Below the pieces are notes generated by a model, which saw nothing but the letters and a program-made list of their open reading frames with translations, was not told the origin of the DNA and did not search any database. Shown here piece by piece: positions 36,014 to 47,674 of a stretch of DNA of 64,000 nucleotides. Numbering within the stretch: position 1 is the stretch's first letter; every line of letters starts with the position of its first letter. This DNA is from Dugong dugon (taxonomy: Eukaryota > Chordata > Mammalia > Sirenia > Dugongidae). The stretch lies in NCBI GenBank assembly GCA_030035585.1, contig CM057473.1, positions 5,444,501-5,508,500 on the forward strand, in the 5' to 3' direction. The position numbers were made by a program, and so were the translations under genes.

Positions 36014-36925
36014 TAAAGAATAAAGTCCTTGTAATGTGTGAGATCTAGGTAGCTCCAGGTGGCTAGGGACAGAGAGATAGTGTGCCATGAGGGTGGCTGG
36101 CGACAAGGATGGAGAAGTGGGAAAGTGGGGACTGGATTAACCTCCACATTTTGGGGATTGAATTCAGGCTGATTCTGATCCATGGAGTCATCCATGAACT
36201 GGCCTAATGTAGGGCCTCATTGCCTTATACTACTAAAGTACTCAGTAAGCTCCCAACTGACCTCAGTGTTTCTCTTTGCTGTCTCAGCCTTTCTGCACAG
36301 CACCATTAGATCCATCTCAAAGCACTACTCTGATCAGGTCACTCTTTCTCCCAAAACATCAAAAGATGCTCAGTGGCCGATGGCTGTTGCTCAGACACAC
36401 TGCCTGGCACTCTCAGCTCCAGCAGAACATCCAACAAACACTCAACCAGGTTTTGACTTTTTAGGTTCTTTCTTATTCATTTCTATAATTAAAAGTTCAA
36501 TTAATAGCTGATATTCCTTAAAATCTATTGGAAGATGCAGATGTGGGTGTAAAGCCAAAAGAAAAAGAAAAGTTTTTAAAGAAAAGGCTGTGTCAGGAGC
36601 TGGTTGAATGGACACAGGAAATGAGGGGTGGAAGGGAGGAGTGTGCTGTCGCAGTATAGGGAGAACAATTAGGGTCACATAACAGTGTATGTATAAACTT
36701 TTGTAGGAGAGACTAGCTTGAATTGTAAACTTTCACTTAAACCACAACAATTAAAAGGAAAGAATAATCTTTACCGATACATCATTAAAAATCAATGAAT
36801 AGAAAGAAAAAGAAAAGGTTGTGGTGATATTCTCATAGAAAACTAGTAACTGAACTGTTTTGGTGGTTGGTGAAGGTAAATATTGAAACATAATAGCTAG
36901 TGCAGATTTGAGGAGCTTCACTGAG
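36014..36925. other. Unannotated intergenic sequence
   Basis: No gene recognised. Around 36670-36770 a stretch gtatgtataaacttttgtag ... ttaaaccacaacaattaaaa looks like an old retroelement end, but the family is unknown. Confidence 0.45.
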
Positions 36926-36929
36926 TTGG

Positions 36930-37030
36930 GGGGCAGCGGTGGTTCAGTGGTAGCATTCTTCCTTCCCATGCAGGAGACCCAGGTTTCATTCCTGGCCAGT
37001 GCACCTCAAGCACAGCCAACACCGGTGGCT
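36930..37030 (+). mobile_element. tRNA-Gly-like SINE head without its usual body
   Basis: cggtggttcagtggtagcat ... ggccagtgcacctcaagcac is a recognisable tRNA-Gly-derived head, but the normal SINE body and RTE tail do not follow. CpG-rich sequence of unknown origin follows instead. Confidence 0.7.
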
Positions 37031-37285
37031 GCTAAGTTAACGCGTCTGGGCCATGTTTTCCGTGAGCGGCTCGGGGAAATTCTTTCAGGCTGCGTATCTC
37101 TGGTGCAACGGTCAGTGAAAAGGCAAAACCGTTCTGTGAGCACATAGAGCTGCGTCATATTCTGATGGGCAGTTTGGGCATTTCAGAGTGAGAAGTGACA
37201 TTCGAATGCTGAATACACCCGACTGTGAAACACTCGAAAACCTTTGGCCTCCGAGAACAGTTCTGCGATTCCCTTTTTCTCCAGA
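37020..37285. other. Locally CpG-rich block of unknown origin
   Basis: By eye about 15 CpG in 260 bp (ttaacgcgtctgg, gagcggctcgggg, ctgcgtatc, aacggtcag, accgttctg, gctgcgtc, ttcgaatg, acccgac, ctcgaaa, tccgag, tgcgattc). The neighbouring sequence is CpG-poor. It abuts a tRNA-Gly-like SINE head. No ORF of note and no recognised family. Confidence 0.6.
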
Positions 37286-37778
37286 GAACTTATATCTGAG
37301 CAGAACCTATCAAGTGAGTGAGTTTTCAAAGGTGCTGAAACTGGCCTTTTCAAGGTTGTGGAGGAAATGGATGGTTTAGGATTATGATTAGATTCTCCTA
37401 CTCATCGGCTCCTTTCCTGTCTTATTTGAGGCCTTTATCATTTTATCCCCACTTTACATAGCTCCCTGAGAGGAGCTGCATCAGCTGACCTCTGGAAACA
37501 CATTGAAAAGGGAGTTTCCAGTAGCTCTGAGATGTCATTTACTCATTGAAAATCAGGGGGCACTACATAGACTATACAGTTTAGCCAGTTGTTCAGTTAA
37601 TCACTCTGAGGATAGTTGGACAGTGCTTCTCTCTTATGAAGCTTCCAGTAGAGGGGGAAGCGGACGCACAGCCAATCAACAGGAAATAAGCGCCGTATAA
37701 TAGAGAAGTTTATATGATGTGCTGTGAATCTGCGGAGTTAGCAGAATCAGCTTTGCTATGGGGGTGGGGACATAGGGG

Positions 37779-38347
37779 ACTTTTTTTTTATTGTGCTTTA
37801 GGTGAAGGTTTACAGAGCAAATTTGTTTCTCCTTAAACAGTTAATACACGTATTGCTTTGTTTCGTGGCATTGGTTGCCAACCCCACGGTGTGTCAACAC
37901 TCTCCCCTTTTCGACCTTGGGTTTCCCATTTCCATTTATCCAGCTTTCCTGTCCCCTCCTGCCTTCTTGTCCTTGCCCCTGGGCTGGTGTGCCCATTTAG
38001 TCATGTATACGCGTGGAGCTATGTGTATTATTGTTTGTTTTATGGGCCTGTCTGATCTTTGGCTGAAGGGTGAGCCTCAGAAGTGACTTCATTACTGATC
38101 TAAAAGGGTGTCTGGGGGCCTTACTCTTGGGTTTTCTCCAGTCTCTGTCAGACCAGTAAGTCTGGTATTTTTTTGTAAGTTAGAATTTTGTTCTGCCTTT
38201 TTCCTCAGCTCTGCCAGGGACCCTCTATTGTGATCCCTGTCAGAGCAGTTGGTGGTGGTAGCCGGGAGTCATCTAAGTTGTGCTGGAATGAGTCTGGTGG
38301 AGGCTGTGGTAGCTGCGGTCCATTAGTCCTTTGGACTAATCTTTGTA
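37779..38347 (-). mobile_element. L1 3'UTR fragment
   Basis: Opens with T8 and attgtgctttaggtgaaggt and runs to ccattagtcctttggactaa. Single tail, unlike the copies at 24.8 and 29.0 kb. Confidence 0.85.
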
Positions 38348-38719
38348 TAGAGGGCATTTTTTAGAGGAAAATAATTTGAATCTCACGAACAGATGCATTC
38401 ATGAGACCCAGATAGGTTATGGGAGAAGCAGTAAGGTTGGGTGGGGTGACTGGGGAAGAAAGCGAAGAGTAACTTCACATAAACAGTCACCCTAAACTGT
38501 GAGGGCATGAAAGTCTATAACGTGTTTAGAAAACTGAGGATTCCAGTGTGGCTCCAGAAGAGCTTATTGTAGGTCAGTGTTATGGAAGAAAGACAATCTT
38601 ACAGAAGGAAAAGTATAAATTAAGAATCTCTTTGTTGGAAGTCTTGAATGTTATGTGATGATGAGTTTAGCCTTTTATTTTGGTAATGGAGAGCCACAGA
38701 AGGGTTTTAATCAGTAACC

Positions 38720-38925
38720 ACTTGCTGCCAAGTCAGTTCTGACTCGTGTTGACCCCATGTGTGTCAGAGTAGAACTGTGCTCCATAAGGTTTTCAATGGC
38801 TGAATTTTTGGAAATAGAGCACCAGGACTTTCTTCTGAAACACCTCTGAGTGGACTTGAACCTTCAACTTTTTGGTTAGCAGTGAATTCAAATAGTTAAT
38901 AGCATTACGAATCACTCAGGGATTT
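38720..38925 (-). mobile_element. tRNA-Asn-like SINE
   Basis: cttgctgccaagtcagttct ... cactcagggattta. Confidence 0.85.
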
Positions 38926-39162
38926 AGGTGTTCTCTTTTCCTGATAATCAGAGACACCTGTGATGCTGGATGCTTTAGGTGAGCTCTGAAAGAACTGGAG
39001 CTCAAAGATGACTTGGAAGATTCTATCCTGGAAGGCTGGATGGGTAGTGATGTCCTTAACCAAGAAGGAACATGGTAGAAGGATAAATGAGATGGAGTCC
39101 AAGAAATGATTTTAGTTTAGAGCATATTGTGTTTGAGGCATGCACAGAATATCCAAGTGGGT

Positions 39163-39215
39163 ATAGGGTCGCTATGAGTTGCACTGACTCGATGGCACAC
39201 AATAACGATAACAAC
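39163..39215 (+). mobile_element. RTE/SINE tail fragment
   Basis: tagggtcgctatgagttgca then gactcgatggcac and an (AAC)-like end. Confidence 0.7.
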
Positions 39216-39529
39216 AATGATCAGGTGACAATTGGAGCTTCATGTGTATAGGCTGTTTTTCCTTCGTGGAGTTTTCTGGGGGTAAACAGATAAGTTTGAT
39301 TCAACTCATTTAGATTTATGTGGAGACCTTCTGATGACCAAGTTCTATATATTTCTATTGATCACATGTAAATATCAAGGAAGATATTTACATGATTTTT
39401 CTTACAAATCATTACTATGTTTTGGGTACTTGTGGATAATATAAGTTATTAGGCTGACAGTTGCTTGCCAGATACACATTCAAGGAACATCTATTCCTAA
39501 TATAGTTGTCGCATAAACAAAGAGTAGAA

Positions 39530-39688
39530 CCAAAAAACAAACCTGTTGCCGTCGAGTCAATTCCTACTCATAGCGACCCTCTAGGACAGAGTAGAACTGC
39601 CCCAGAGGGTTTCCAAGGTGCACCTGGTGGATTTGAACTGCAGACCTTCTGGTTAGAACTCTTAACCACTGTGCCATCAGGGTTCCAA
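39530..39688 (-). mobile_element. tRNA-Asn-like SINE
   Basis: gttgccgtcgagtcaattcc ... aaccactgtgccatcagggt. Lies about 290 bp upstream of the KRTAP-like relic. Confidence 0.9.
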
Positions 39689-39977
39689 ACAAAAAGTAGT
39701 CCCTTGATAAATATCAAAGGTGCATGAGGTTAATAGCTTTCACTATCCACTAACTTTGTAGGTATAGTATCTACTTTGTATGATTTATCGGGAATATTTT
39801 AATGCCTCTGCAAAATTAAGTAAATTTTCTTAATGAGGTAGGAAATATTGCTTCTGGAAACTGGAGAAAGGAATTTTGCAGCCCATTAGTGTGCATGTTG
39901 AGAAGAAAGGTCTTTAGGTGAGGAAAGGATATAGATGGTCCTAGGCAGACAAGCCCCAGGAGTTTGCTCTTCTCTCC

Positions 39978-40387
39978 GTGCCCTATCTCTCTCTCCAGAC
40001 ACAGTTAGCTACAGCCGTTTTTCCGGAAACTTGCTCTCAGACTCTCAAGGGGCTGATGACCCACCTGGAGCTGGTCTTGGAGCTTCTCTATAGAAGAACA
40101 TGTATCTTCCATGGAGCCCTGGTGGCGCGGTGGTTAAGTTGGAACGGACTCAAAGTTAATAGGTTTGGTTTTTGGTTTATATCTTCCATCCTGACTCATC
40201 TGTGAGATCCCCTTTCCTTGGCTATGATTTTGGGTTTGAAAGCTCAACTTCTGGGGTCTACGGCTTTGGCTCTGGAAGTTATGGATGTAGAGATCATGGC
40301 TACCGTTGCGTCTACTGGCCACAGCGCTTTCTTCTGAACACATCGGCCTCTAAAGAGCTTGCCAAGTGGATCCTGAGTCCTCACTAA
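39978..40387 (+). pseudogene. KRTAP-family relic (KAP8/KAP7-like), disrupted by a mini-SINE
   Basis: Downstream of KRTAP11-1 on the same strand. The 3' part (about 40196-40330) encodes a Gly/Tyr-rich stretch, FLGYDFGFESSTSGVYGFGS, followed by YGCRDHGYRCVYWP. The spacing YGFG-x-G-xx-GC-xxx-GYR matches my memory of KRTAP8-1, and LGY-x-FG also fits KRTAP7-1. A 67-bp SINE with a 10-bp target duplication sits at 40113-40179. Removing it with one target copy (77 bp) joins the upstream and downstream frames into one frame of about 110 codons. In another frame the 5' part reads SYSRFSGNLLSDS, resembling the MSY..SGN..S start of KAP13-type proteins, so a frameshift may also exist. The exact paralogue is uncertain; chance Gly/Tyr composition cannot be fully excluded. 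Confidence 0.5.
40113..40179 (+). mobile_element. 67-bp internally deleted tRNA-Asn-like SINE with perfect TSD
   Basis: Begins with the usual SINE head ggagccctggtggcgcggtg and ends with the usual tail ggtttggtttttggttt, but most of the body is missing. It is flanked by the 10-bp duplication tatcttccat at 40103-40112 and 40180-40189, so it is a true insertion. It interrupts the KRTAP-like relic. Confidence 0.85.
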
Positions 40388-40389
40388 GT

Positions 40390-40563
40390 TCTTTTCCTGT
40401 ACCTTGAAATCTAGATTTCCGCAACATTGTTTTGTGTATTTCTGTGCTTTAGTGACGAGAATCCAGATGTTATTTACCCAGAACATAATTTCCATAATAT
40501 TTGAAAGATAAAATTATTTTCCCTAATATTTTTTAAATTTCAGCATTTATCCCTCTTTCCTTG

Positions 40564-40594
<31 letters not shown>

Positions 40595-41540
40595 CAGTTT
40601 CTGTGCATGTTTTTGTGTCTCTTGATAAAAGTAATGGCTCCAATTAAGTTGACATGATTGGCTGATCTTGTCATTTATTTGAATTAATTCATATTGCACA
40701 CCGAATGAGTGCCACGTGCTCAAAAAAGAAAAACATTTGTTTTTCCTTAGCCCCCAAAATAGTTATCTTACGGAGGCCATGCCTCCTGAGCTTGTTAGAG
40801 CAGAATTATAAAGAGCTCCAGTTCTATGGATTATCAAAATGAAATAACTCCTCCCACTCCCTCTCCCCAAAATTCCAGGTGAAATAAATTTGAAAAAAGC
40901 TAGGTGAATGAAAGTTAAGCTGGGTTCTTTATTGTAGGATTTATCTTAGCCTTTAATGTGTAATATACATTGTGAGGCTCTTAACAGTGGGACATAACTT
41001 AGAATGTATCCCCAATTTTTTTTTTCTTCTTCTCTAGCATATCTTGTAGAACCAGGTCCTCTTAAACACACTGTCTAAGGCCATGCATTAGTGTATACAA
41101 ACCCAATTTAATAAGGGCAATTTTTGTGAAAATTTGGCTTTCTATGCTAACTATCCAAACTAATTTTTCTTTTTTTTTTGAGTTTCCAAGGTGAGTAGTT
41201 CTAAAACTCTGTATCCAATCTCAATATTTTAAATAGTCATTGACTAAAAGTAGGTTTTTTGAATTTCAGGGTTCAATCTTAGCCTACCTGCTCCCCAACT
41301 CTGCTAGGCCAATAACAGTTTCTTATAATCTCTTTAAATGTATGTGGCATGTGTTATCAAGGTATTTTACTTGAGTACAGTTGTGCTTAGATAATTCACT
41401 CCAATGATGTGTGTGTGTTTCCAACCAATTTTAACCCTAGAATCTTTTCCTCAGTTCTCATATAGGCTAAATCCTACCCAATGCAAAAGATGAAGTTAAG
41501 AGTTGTGGCTAGTTCTTTTTTGGGGGAAGAAAAGGTATAC
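40390..41540. other. Downstream flank of the KRTAP-like relic
   Basis: Holds the T29 run and otherwise unrecognised AT-rich sequence. Confidence 0.6.
40564..40592. repeat. Long T homopolymer
   Basis: 29 T in a row, with no recognised retroposon attached on either side. Confidence 0.9.
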
Positions 41541-41543
41541 CAA

Positions 41544-41942
41544 TGTCTTAATGACCTAGTGCTACCATAACAGAAATATCACAAGTGGGTGTTTTTAAAG
41601 AACAGAAATTTATTTTATTGAAGTTCGGGAGGCTAGACGTCTGAATTCAGGGAGGTCCTTCTTTGTCTATTGAAGCTTCTAGTAGTTGGCTGTCCTTGGT
41701 CCTTCTGGGTCTGAAGATGCATCTGCCAAGTGTGTCTGTCTTCATATGGTATCTTTCCCCATGTGTGTCTCTTCTACTCTTCTTAGAACTCAGAAGTGAT
41801 TAGGTTTAGGACCCACCCTACTCTGGTCTGACCCCATTAACATAACAAAAGAGAACCCCTATTTCTAAACAGTGTCATATTAACAGGTACAGGGGTTAGG
41901 ATTTCAACACACATTTCTGGGAACACAGTTTAATCCAAAACA
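41544..41942 (-). mobile_element. MaLR-type LTR
   Basis: tgtcttaatgacctagtgct ... agtttaatccaaaaca. Flanks do not match well. Confidence 0.82.
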
Positions 41943-42339
41943 ACTTAATCACCTAGAAAATTATGCTAAATAGGTAAGTAGGAAAAAGCATAATACATTT
42001 CAGTAAACATGAATACAATTAATGTTTATATAAAATTCAGAATGGGAAAGGATTTAAGAAAATAGGATGATAATGTTTGGGGAGACCTGGTGCACACTGT
42101 TTAAAATATATTGACTCTTTCTCATCAATATTTCTCTCATGTTGCCCTTGTGTACATGCACTGACACCATCTTGGCCTAGATCCTAATTATCTCATACCT
42201 GTTATAACAGCTGGCTCATAGGTCTCCCTAATTATAAACTCCTGTCTAAATTAATCTTCTTACTGTACCCTTATGATTTAATAATCAAACCTCATTAGGT
42301 TCTTATCAATTATTAAAACCATTATAGTGTAATGGAGAG

Positions 42340-42535
42340 GACATTAAATTATGAGTGAAAGAGTAGAGTTTTGGAGAGCCACTCATGAGCTATACGACCT
42401 TGGGCAGGTTACTTAATGTCTACAGGTGAGTCTATTTCCTTACTGTAAAATTCATATAATAATACCCTTGCTGCCTAATTCATAAATTTGCTGTGAGATT
42501 TAAATGAGATAATATGTCGCGGGCCTTTGTGAACT
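42340..42535 (+). mobile_element. MIR SINE remnant
   Basis: acgaccttgggcaggttact, gtctatttccttactgtaaa, gagatttaaatgagataata. Confidence 0.78.
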
Positions 42536-42547
42536 TTGAAACACAAT

Positions 42548-42713
42548 AAAACAAAAAAACTCATTGCCTTTGAGTAAATTCTGACACATAGTGACCCTAT
42601 AGGACACAGTAGAACTGTCCCACAGGGTTTCCAAGGAGGAGCTGGTGGATTCGAACTGCTGATTTTTTGGTTAGAAGGTATAGTTCTTAACCACTGCACC
42701 ACCAGGGCCCCTA
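42548..42713 (-). mobile_element. tRNA-Asn-like SINE with 12-bp TSD
   Basis: Flanked by ttgaaacacaat at 42536-42547 and 42714-42725. Inserted at the end of a MIR. Confidence 0.93.
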
Positions 42714-42729
42714 TTGAAACACAATGCAC

Positions 42730-43370
42730 ATGTAAAATATTGTCATCATTCAATGACATCTGTTTTCCATAGGTTGGCAATCAAAGCCCTACCAGAACAT
42801 TTTGTTACAATTACTTTTCTGGTCTATATTTGATTACTTGCTTATACGAGTAGGATAATTCACTCAAAATAGGAAGTTATCATTAATGCCTTGGACTTCC
42901 ATACCTAAACATCTTTTTTTTTGTTCCTCTGGTTTTTCCTCCTGAAGTTCCTCCCATATTTCGAAGTGGCATTGAAACGCTACATTTCCATTATGTCTCC
43001 CTTTGTTTGGCTAGCATTACATCTATGGTTAAATCCTGCACAGAATCTTGAAACAGCTGAGAGGATAAGCACTGACAAGACCCAATTAAAAGGGCAAGAT
43101 GCAGGGATGGTCTACGAAGAGCTTAGCAATTGTCTTCTAATTTAGTTGTTTTTCTCTCATAACTACATTACACGTAAAGAAGTAGCAGTGTTTCGCTTTC
43201 TGTCAAAGAAGCTGAATTATTTAACTACTTTTTAGAACTTCAGAAACCAGGCAGACATTTTCTCATTCTTTAACGCGTAAGTGGTAAAATAGAACTATAA
43301 TTAATTATAAAATATAAACCATTGAGAATCATTATGGTGTAGCAACTTAAGTTTCAGAAAAACAATGCTG
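42730..43370. other. Unannotated intergenic sequence
   Basis: Nothing recognised. Confidence 0.6.
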
Positions 43371-43373
43371 CAT

Positions 43374-44214
43374 GGTTGTTAGGTGACACTGAGTCAGTTC
43401 CAACTCATAAGGACCCTTTGTAGAACAGAATGAAACACTGCCTGGTCCTGCACCATCCTCACAATCTTTGCTATGTTTGAACCCATTGTTGTACCCACTG
43501 TGTCAATGCAGCTCACTGAGGTCTTTCTTTTTGGCTGACCTTCTACCTTACCAAGCAAGATATCCTTCTCCAGGGACTGGTCCCTCCTGATAACATGTCC
43601 AAAGTACGTGAGACGAAGTCTTGCTATCCTTGCTTCTAAGGAGCATTCTGGTTGTACTTCTTCCAAGACAGATTTGTTTGTTCTTTGGCAGTCCATGGTA
43701 TATTCAATATTCTTTGCTAGCATCATAATTCAAAGGGGTCAGTTCTTCGCTTTTCCTTATTCATTGTCCAGCTTTCACATGCATAAGAAGCAATTGCATA
43801 TACTATGGCTTGGGTCAGGTGCACTTTAGTCCTCAAAGTGACATCATTGCTTTTCAACACTTTAAAGAGGTCTTTTGCAACAGATTCGCCCAATGCAATG
43901 TGTTGTTTAATTTCTTGACTGTTGCTTCCATGGGCCTTGATTGTGGATCCAATAAAATGAAATCCTTGACAACTTCAATGTTTTCTCTGCTTATCAGGAT
44001 GTTGCTTATTCGTCCAACTATGAGGATTTTTGCTTTCTTTATGTTGAAGTGTAATCCACATTGAAGGCTGTGGTCTTTGATCTTCTTCAGTAAGTGCTTC
44101 AAGTCCTCTTTGCCTTTCATCAAGCAAGGTTGCGTCATCTGCATATGGCAGGTTGTTAAGGAGTCTTCCTTCAATTCCGATGCTGCATTCTCCTTTATAT
44201 AGTTTAGCTTCTTG
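43374..44214 (-). mobile_element. RTE-type LINE 3' fragment with intact YADD
   Basis: Minus strand holds YADD (44134-44145), then DLKHLLKKIKDHSLQCGLHF, NIKKAKILIVGRISN and the C-terminal TYFGHVIRRDQSLEKDI. One of the better preserved RT segments here, but 5'-truncated and frameshifted. Confidence 0.9.
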
Positions 44215-44737
44215 GATTCTCTACTCAGCGTTCAGATTGAATAAGTAAATAATGCTATAACACTCACAAAATTATCTTGGACTGAGTACACAGTGAAAAC
44301 CAAACTTTGATACTGAATTTTTATTGGAATAGCACAAGATTGCATTAGCTCAGCATGGCGTGATTTATGTGACACTCATTGTGAGTGAAAGCACTCTGCA
44401 GTGGTGGCTAGAACCTCTCCCTTCTGCATATCCTCGTCTCTTCTGGTGGACTTGTTCCTCTTCCGTGGCATTAAGGTCCACAGAGCACAATTACAACAAT
44501 AAGCCATCCAATTATTCACAACCCAAGCCACTTTACAAAGCCTTGAGAGAATGAAGTCACCTTTTTCCAGTCTGGAATTTTTCCGTGCAGAGATGATACC
44601 AGGTGGAACAGAGGGACAACGTAGATTTAAGATTATTTTGTTTATTTAACGTGAACTACCTCCGAATTCCTAGAGTTTGCTGGTTCACTGCAATCCCTTT
44701 TATTTTCAATCTATGTTCATGACCTTCCTGGCTTGCA

Positions 44738-44925
44738 CAAACTGTTTGCTCTCAACTACTAACCTAAAGGTGGGTGGTTCAAACCCACCCAGCAGTTCTG
44801 TGGAAGAGAAGCCTGGTGATCTTCCAAAAAAAGATTATGGCCAAGAAAACCCTGTGGAGCAGTTCTGCTCTGCACCACATGGGGTCACCACGAGTCAGAA
44901 CTGACTCAACAATGGCAATGGATTT
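44738..44925 (+). mobile_element. tRNA-Asn-like SINE, plus strand
   Basis: Head with ctactaacctaaaggtgggt and ggttcaaaccc (B box), tail gagtcagaactgactcaaca. Confidence 0.85.
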
Positions 44926-44929
44926 TTTT

Positions 44930-45635
44930 TTTGTTGTTGTTATATTCATGATCTTATCCTTTGCTGCTGAATAAACTGTCTCCAATTGTATTTTCAGTTG
45001 CTTTTCCAAGGTAGAGCTAGCTAGGCAATGTGGTTCAAGAAAACCTTGCTTTATTATTATTATTTATTATTGTCTTCACTGCACTTCATCAAAAGTGAAC
45101 ATTTTTCTCATTCACAAGACTGAAAAGACTTAGCACCCTCTTCATTTTGTCTCTTTTCCTAGGTCTTGCTAAATGATGGAGAATCTTCTGGGTTCACTGA
45201 TCCAACATCATATTTCTACTAATAAAACACTTTCAAGAATTTTGCCAAATGCACCTCCACATATAATTTTTAACTCTACAAATCCTCTAACTGAACATGT
45301 TGGATTGCTTTACATCCTTTAATACAATAAATTTCCTTTCTGTTCTAAATTTCTAAAGGTTCTTTTGACCGATTTTTTTTTTTTCCCTGCTGTAACACAG
45401 TGAGATGTTGGCTATCATGTCAACCCATGGAGAGGTGCGCAGTGGTTTCTGGAAAAGGCACAGAAACAACAAAACCACATTGAACCTTTAAAACGTGCAG
45501 TGTTCTTATTTGTTCGCTGAAAGAATAAGACATTATGCTTTCTTAACTTTGGGTTTTTATTTTTTAAACTTTTATTTATATACATCATTACATTTTAAGA
45601 AGTAACAGGAGGGAAAAATAAAGTGTAGCCAAATT
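44930..45635. other. Unannotated intergenic sequence
   Basis: Nothing recognised. Confidence 0.6.
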
Positions 45636-45639
45636 AGCC

Positions 45640-46266
45640 CCCACCACCTTCTGTCAATTTGTCATACTGTGATGGCTTGTATGTTGCTGTGATGCCACCA
45701 GTATTTCAAATACTAGCAGGTAACCCATGGTGGTTAGGTTTCAGCAGAGCTTCCAGACTAAGACAGAGTAGGAAGAAAGAGCTGATGATCTAAAAAACCA
45801 AACCCATTGCCGTTGACTCAATTCTGACTTATAACAACCCTGGAGGACAGAGCAGAACTGCACCGTAGAGTTTCCATGAAGCAGCTGGTGGATTTGAACT
45901 GCCATCCTATCGGTTAGCAGCCTAACGCTTAACCACTGTGCCATCAGGGATCCATAGATTTGATGCCTGAATATTAGCTAATGAAAACCTTGTGGATCAC
46001 AAGAGAACATCGTCTGACTCATTTGCTTTGGATACGTCCTCAGGAGGGCTCAGTCGTGAGAGGAGGATATCGTGTTTGGTGAAGTAGCGAGCCAAAGAGG
46101 ATAAGGGAGGCCCTCGGTGAGATGGGTTGATGTAATGACCACAAAGACGGACTTGAACATTCTGGGGATTGTGAGGATGACGCAGGACCAGGTAACATTT
46201 CCTTCTGTTGTACCTAATGTCACCACGAGTTGGAACTGACTTGATGACAGCTAACAACAACAACAA
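45640..46266 (+). mobile_element. RTE-tailed SINE (Gly family body), split by a second SINE
   Basis: Left part 45640-45793 (ctgtcaatttgtcatactgt ... gactaagacagagtaggaag) and right part 45955-46266 ending cagctaacaacaacaacaaa. A minus-strand tRNA-Asn-like SINE lies between (45794-45954). Confidence 0.8.
45794..45954 (-). mobile_element. tRNA-Asn-like SINE nested in a Gly-family SINE
   Basis: aaaccaaacccattgccgtt tail at left, aaccactgtgccatcaggga head at right. Younger than its host. Confidence 0.85.
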
Positions 46267-46269
46267 AAC

Positions 46270-46905
46270 ACTCGAGAGAAGAAAGAAAACTAGCTTCTGA
46301 GGAAGGGCAGGAAAGAGCAAATAAAGGGCATTCTTCATTCTAGAGAGATGAGGTTGGTAGGGGGATCAGTATGCAGAGAGGGGAAGCACTTAAAGAATAA
46401 GGGCTGGAAAACAATCTCAGCTTTTTCATGGAATCCTCAAATACTTAAGACTCAGAAGGGTTCCATATGTTTCACTTTTTTTAATAGTTTCTCTCGTATT
46501 TTCTATCCCTTGTTCTTTTCGTTCTAATATATGGGAAAATCATCTGACTTTATCTTTCTAAGCTTTACACTGAAGTTTTGTAGTTCAGCAATAATTTATT
46601 TTCCAGAGATATTTCTTATTTTCTGATTGTTTCCTTTTTATAACATCCTTCTCTTGTTTTATCTTCAAATCTTTCTGAAGATACATTATAATGTTTTTTA
46701 AAATCTTATCTAGTCCCTGAATTATCTCACTTTTTAATGATCTTTTTATTGGTCTCACAATAAATTAATGATGTCATTTATGGAAGTCTTTTTTTCTGTT
46801 TTTTTTTTTTTTTTTAACCTTTGTCTCTTGTTTTCAAATTGCTGCGTTTTCCTCAAGTTGCAGCAGCAGAATGCCGACTGGGAACCTCGTGCAGAGGGTA
46901 AGTAA
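46270..46905. other. Unannotated intergenic sequence
   Basis: T-rich; nothing recognised. Confidence 0.6.
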
Positions 46906-46908
46906 AAT

Positions 46909-47286
46909 TTCCACCACCTGTCTGTCAGTTTGTCGTACTGTGGTGGCTTGCATGTTGCTAAGATGCTAGATTATGCCACCGGTATTTCAAATACTACCAG
47001 GGTGACCCGTGGTGGGTAGGTTTCAGCAGAGCTTCTAGACTAAGACAGACTAGGAAGAAAGTCTACTTCACAAAATCAGCCAATGAAAGTCCTATGGATC
47101 ACAATAAAATATTACCTGATACAGTGCTGGAAGATAAGCCCCCTAGGTTGGGCGGTACAACAGCTGCAACAGTGAACTCAGCATACCAATGGTCATGAAG
47201 ATGGTGCAGGACCTGGCAATGCCTTGTTCTGTTATACATGAAGTTGCCACGAGTCGGGGCTGGCTCAATGGCAGCCAGTGACAATA
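46909..47286 (+). mobile_element. RTE-tailed SINE (Gly family body), head lost
   Basis: ccaccacctgtctgtcagtt, ggtttcagcagagcttctag and the tail cgagtcggggctggctcaat. Confidence 0.8.
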
Positions 47287-47289
47287 GAA

Positions 47290-47672
47290 GTTAATAAATA
47301 AGAATACAAGACGTCATAGCACCACCTGATCCACCAAAATTGCTTTCGTGAGAAGTGATTTGAACATTTGTATGTCCCTATGGACTTTTAGATGTAAATT
47401 TCATTGACAAAAACATGAAAGCAAAAACATGGACGTAAGTACAGCCACACGATCAATTTTCATAAAGTGAACACACCAATGTCACCAGTACTCACATCAA
47501 GACACAGGGCATGACTCACTCCTAAAGGCTCCCACGGCCCCTTCTTGTCACTACACATTGCGTTTTGAAGGGATAGTTCTAATTTATTCCATCAGTAATT
47601 GGAATTCTCTAATGTTGTGCACTTATGTAAGCCCTTCTTGTATATACATGTTTGCCTGTCTTTAAACAGAAG
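47290..47672. other. Upstream flank of the KAP7-like relic
   Basis: Contains tatataca near 47640, 170 bp before the relic ATG, a possible former TATA box. Otherwise unrecognised. Confidence 0.4.
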
Positions 47673-47674
47673 AC

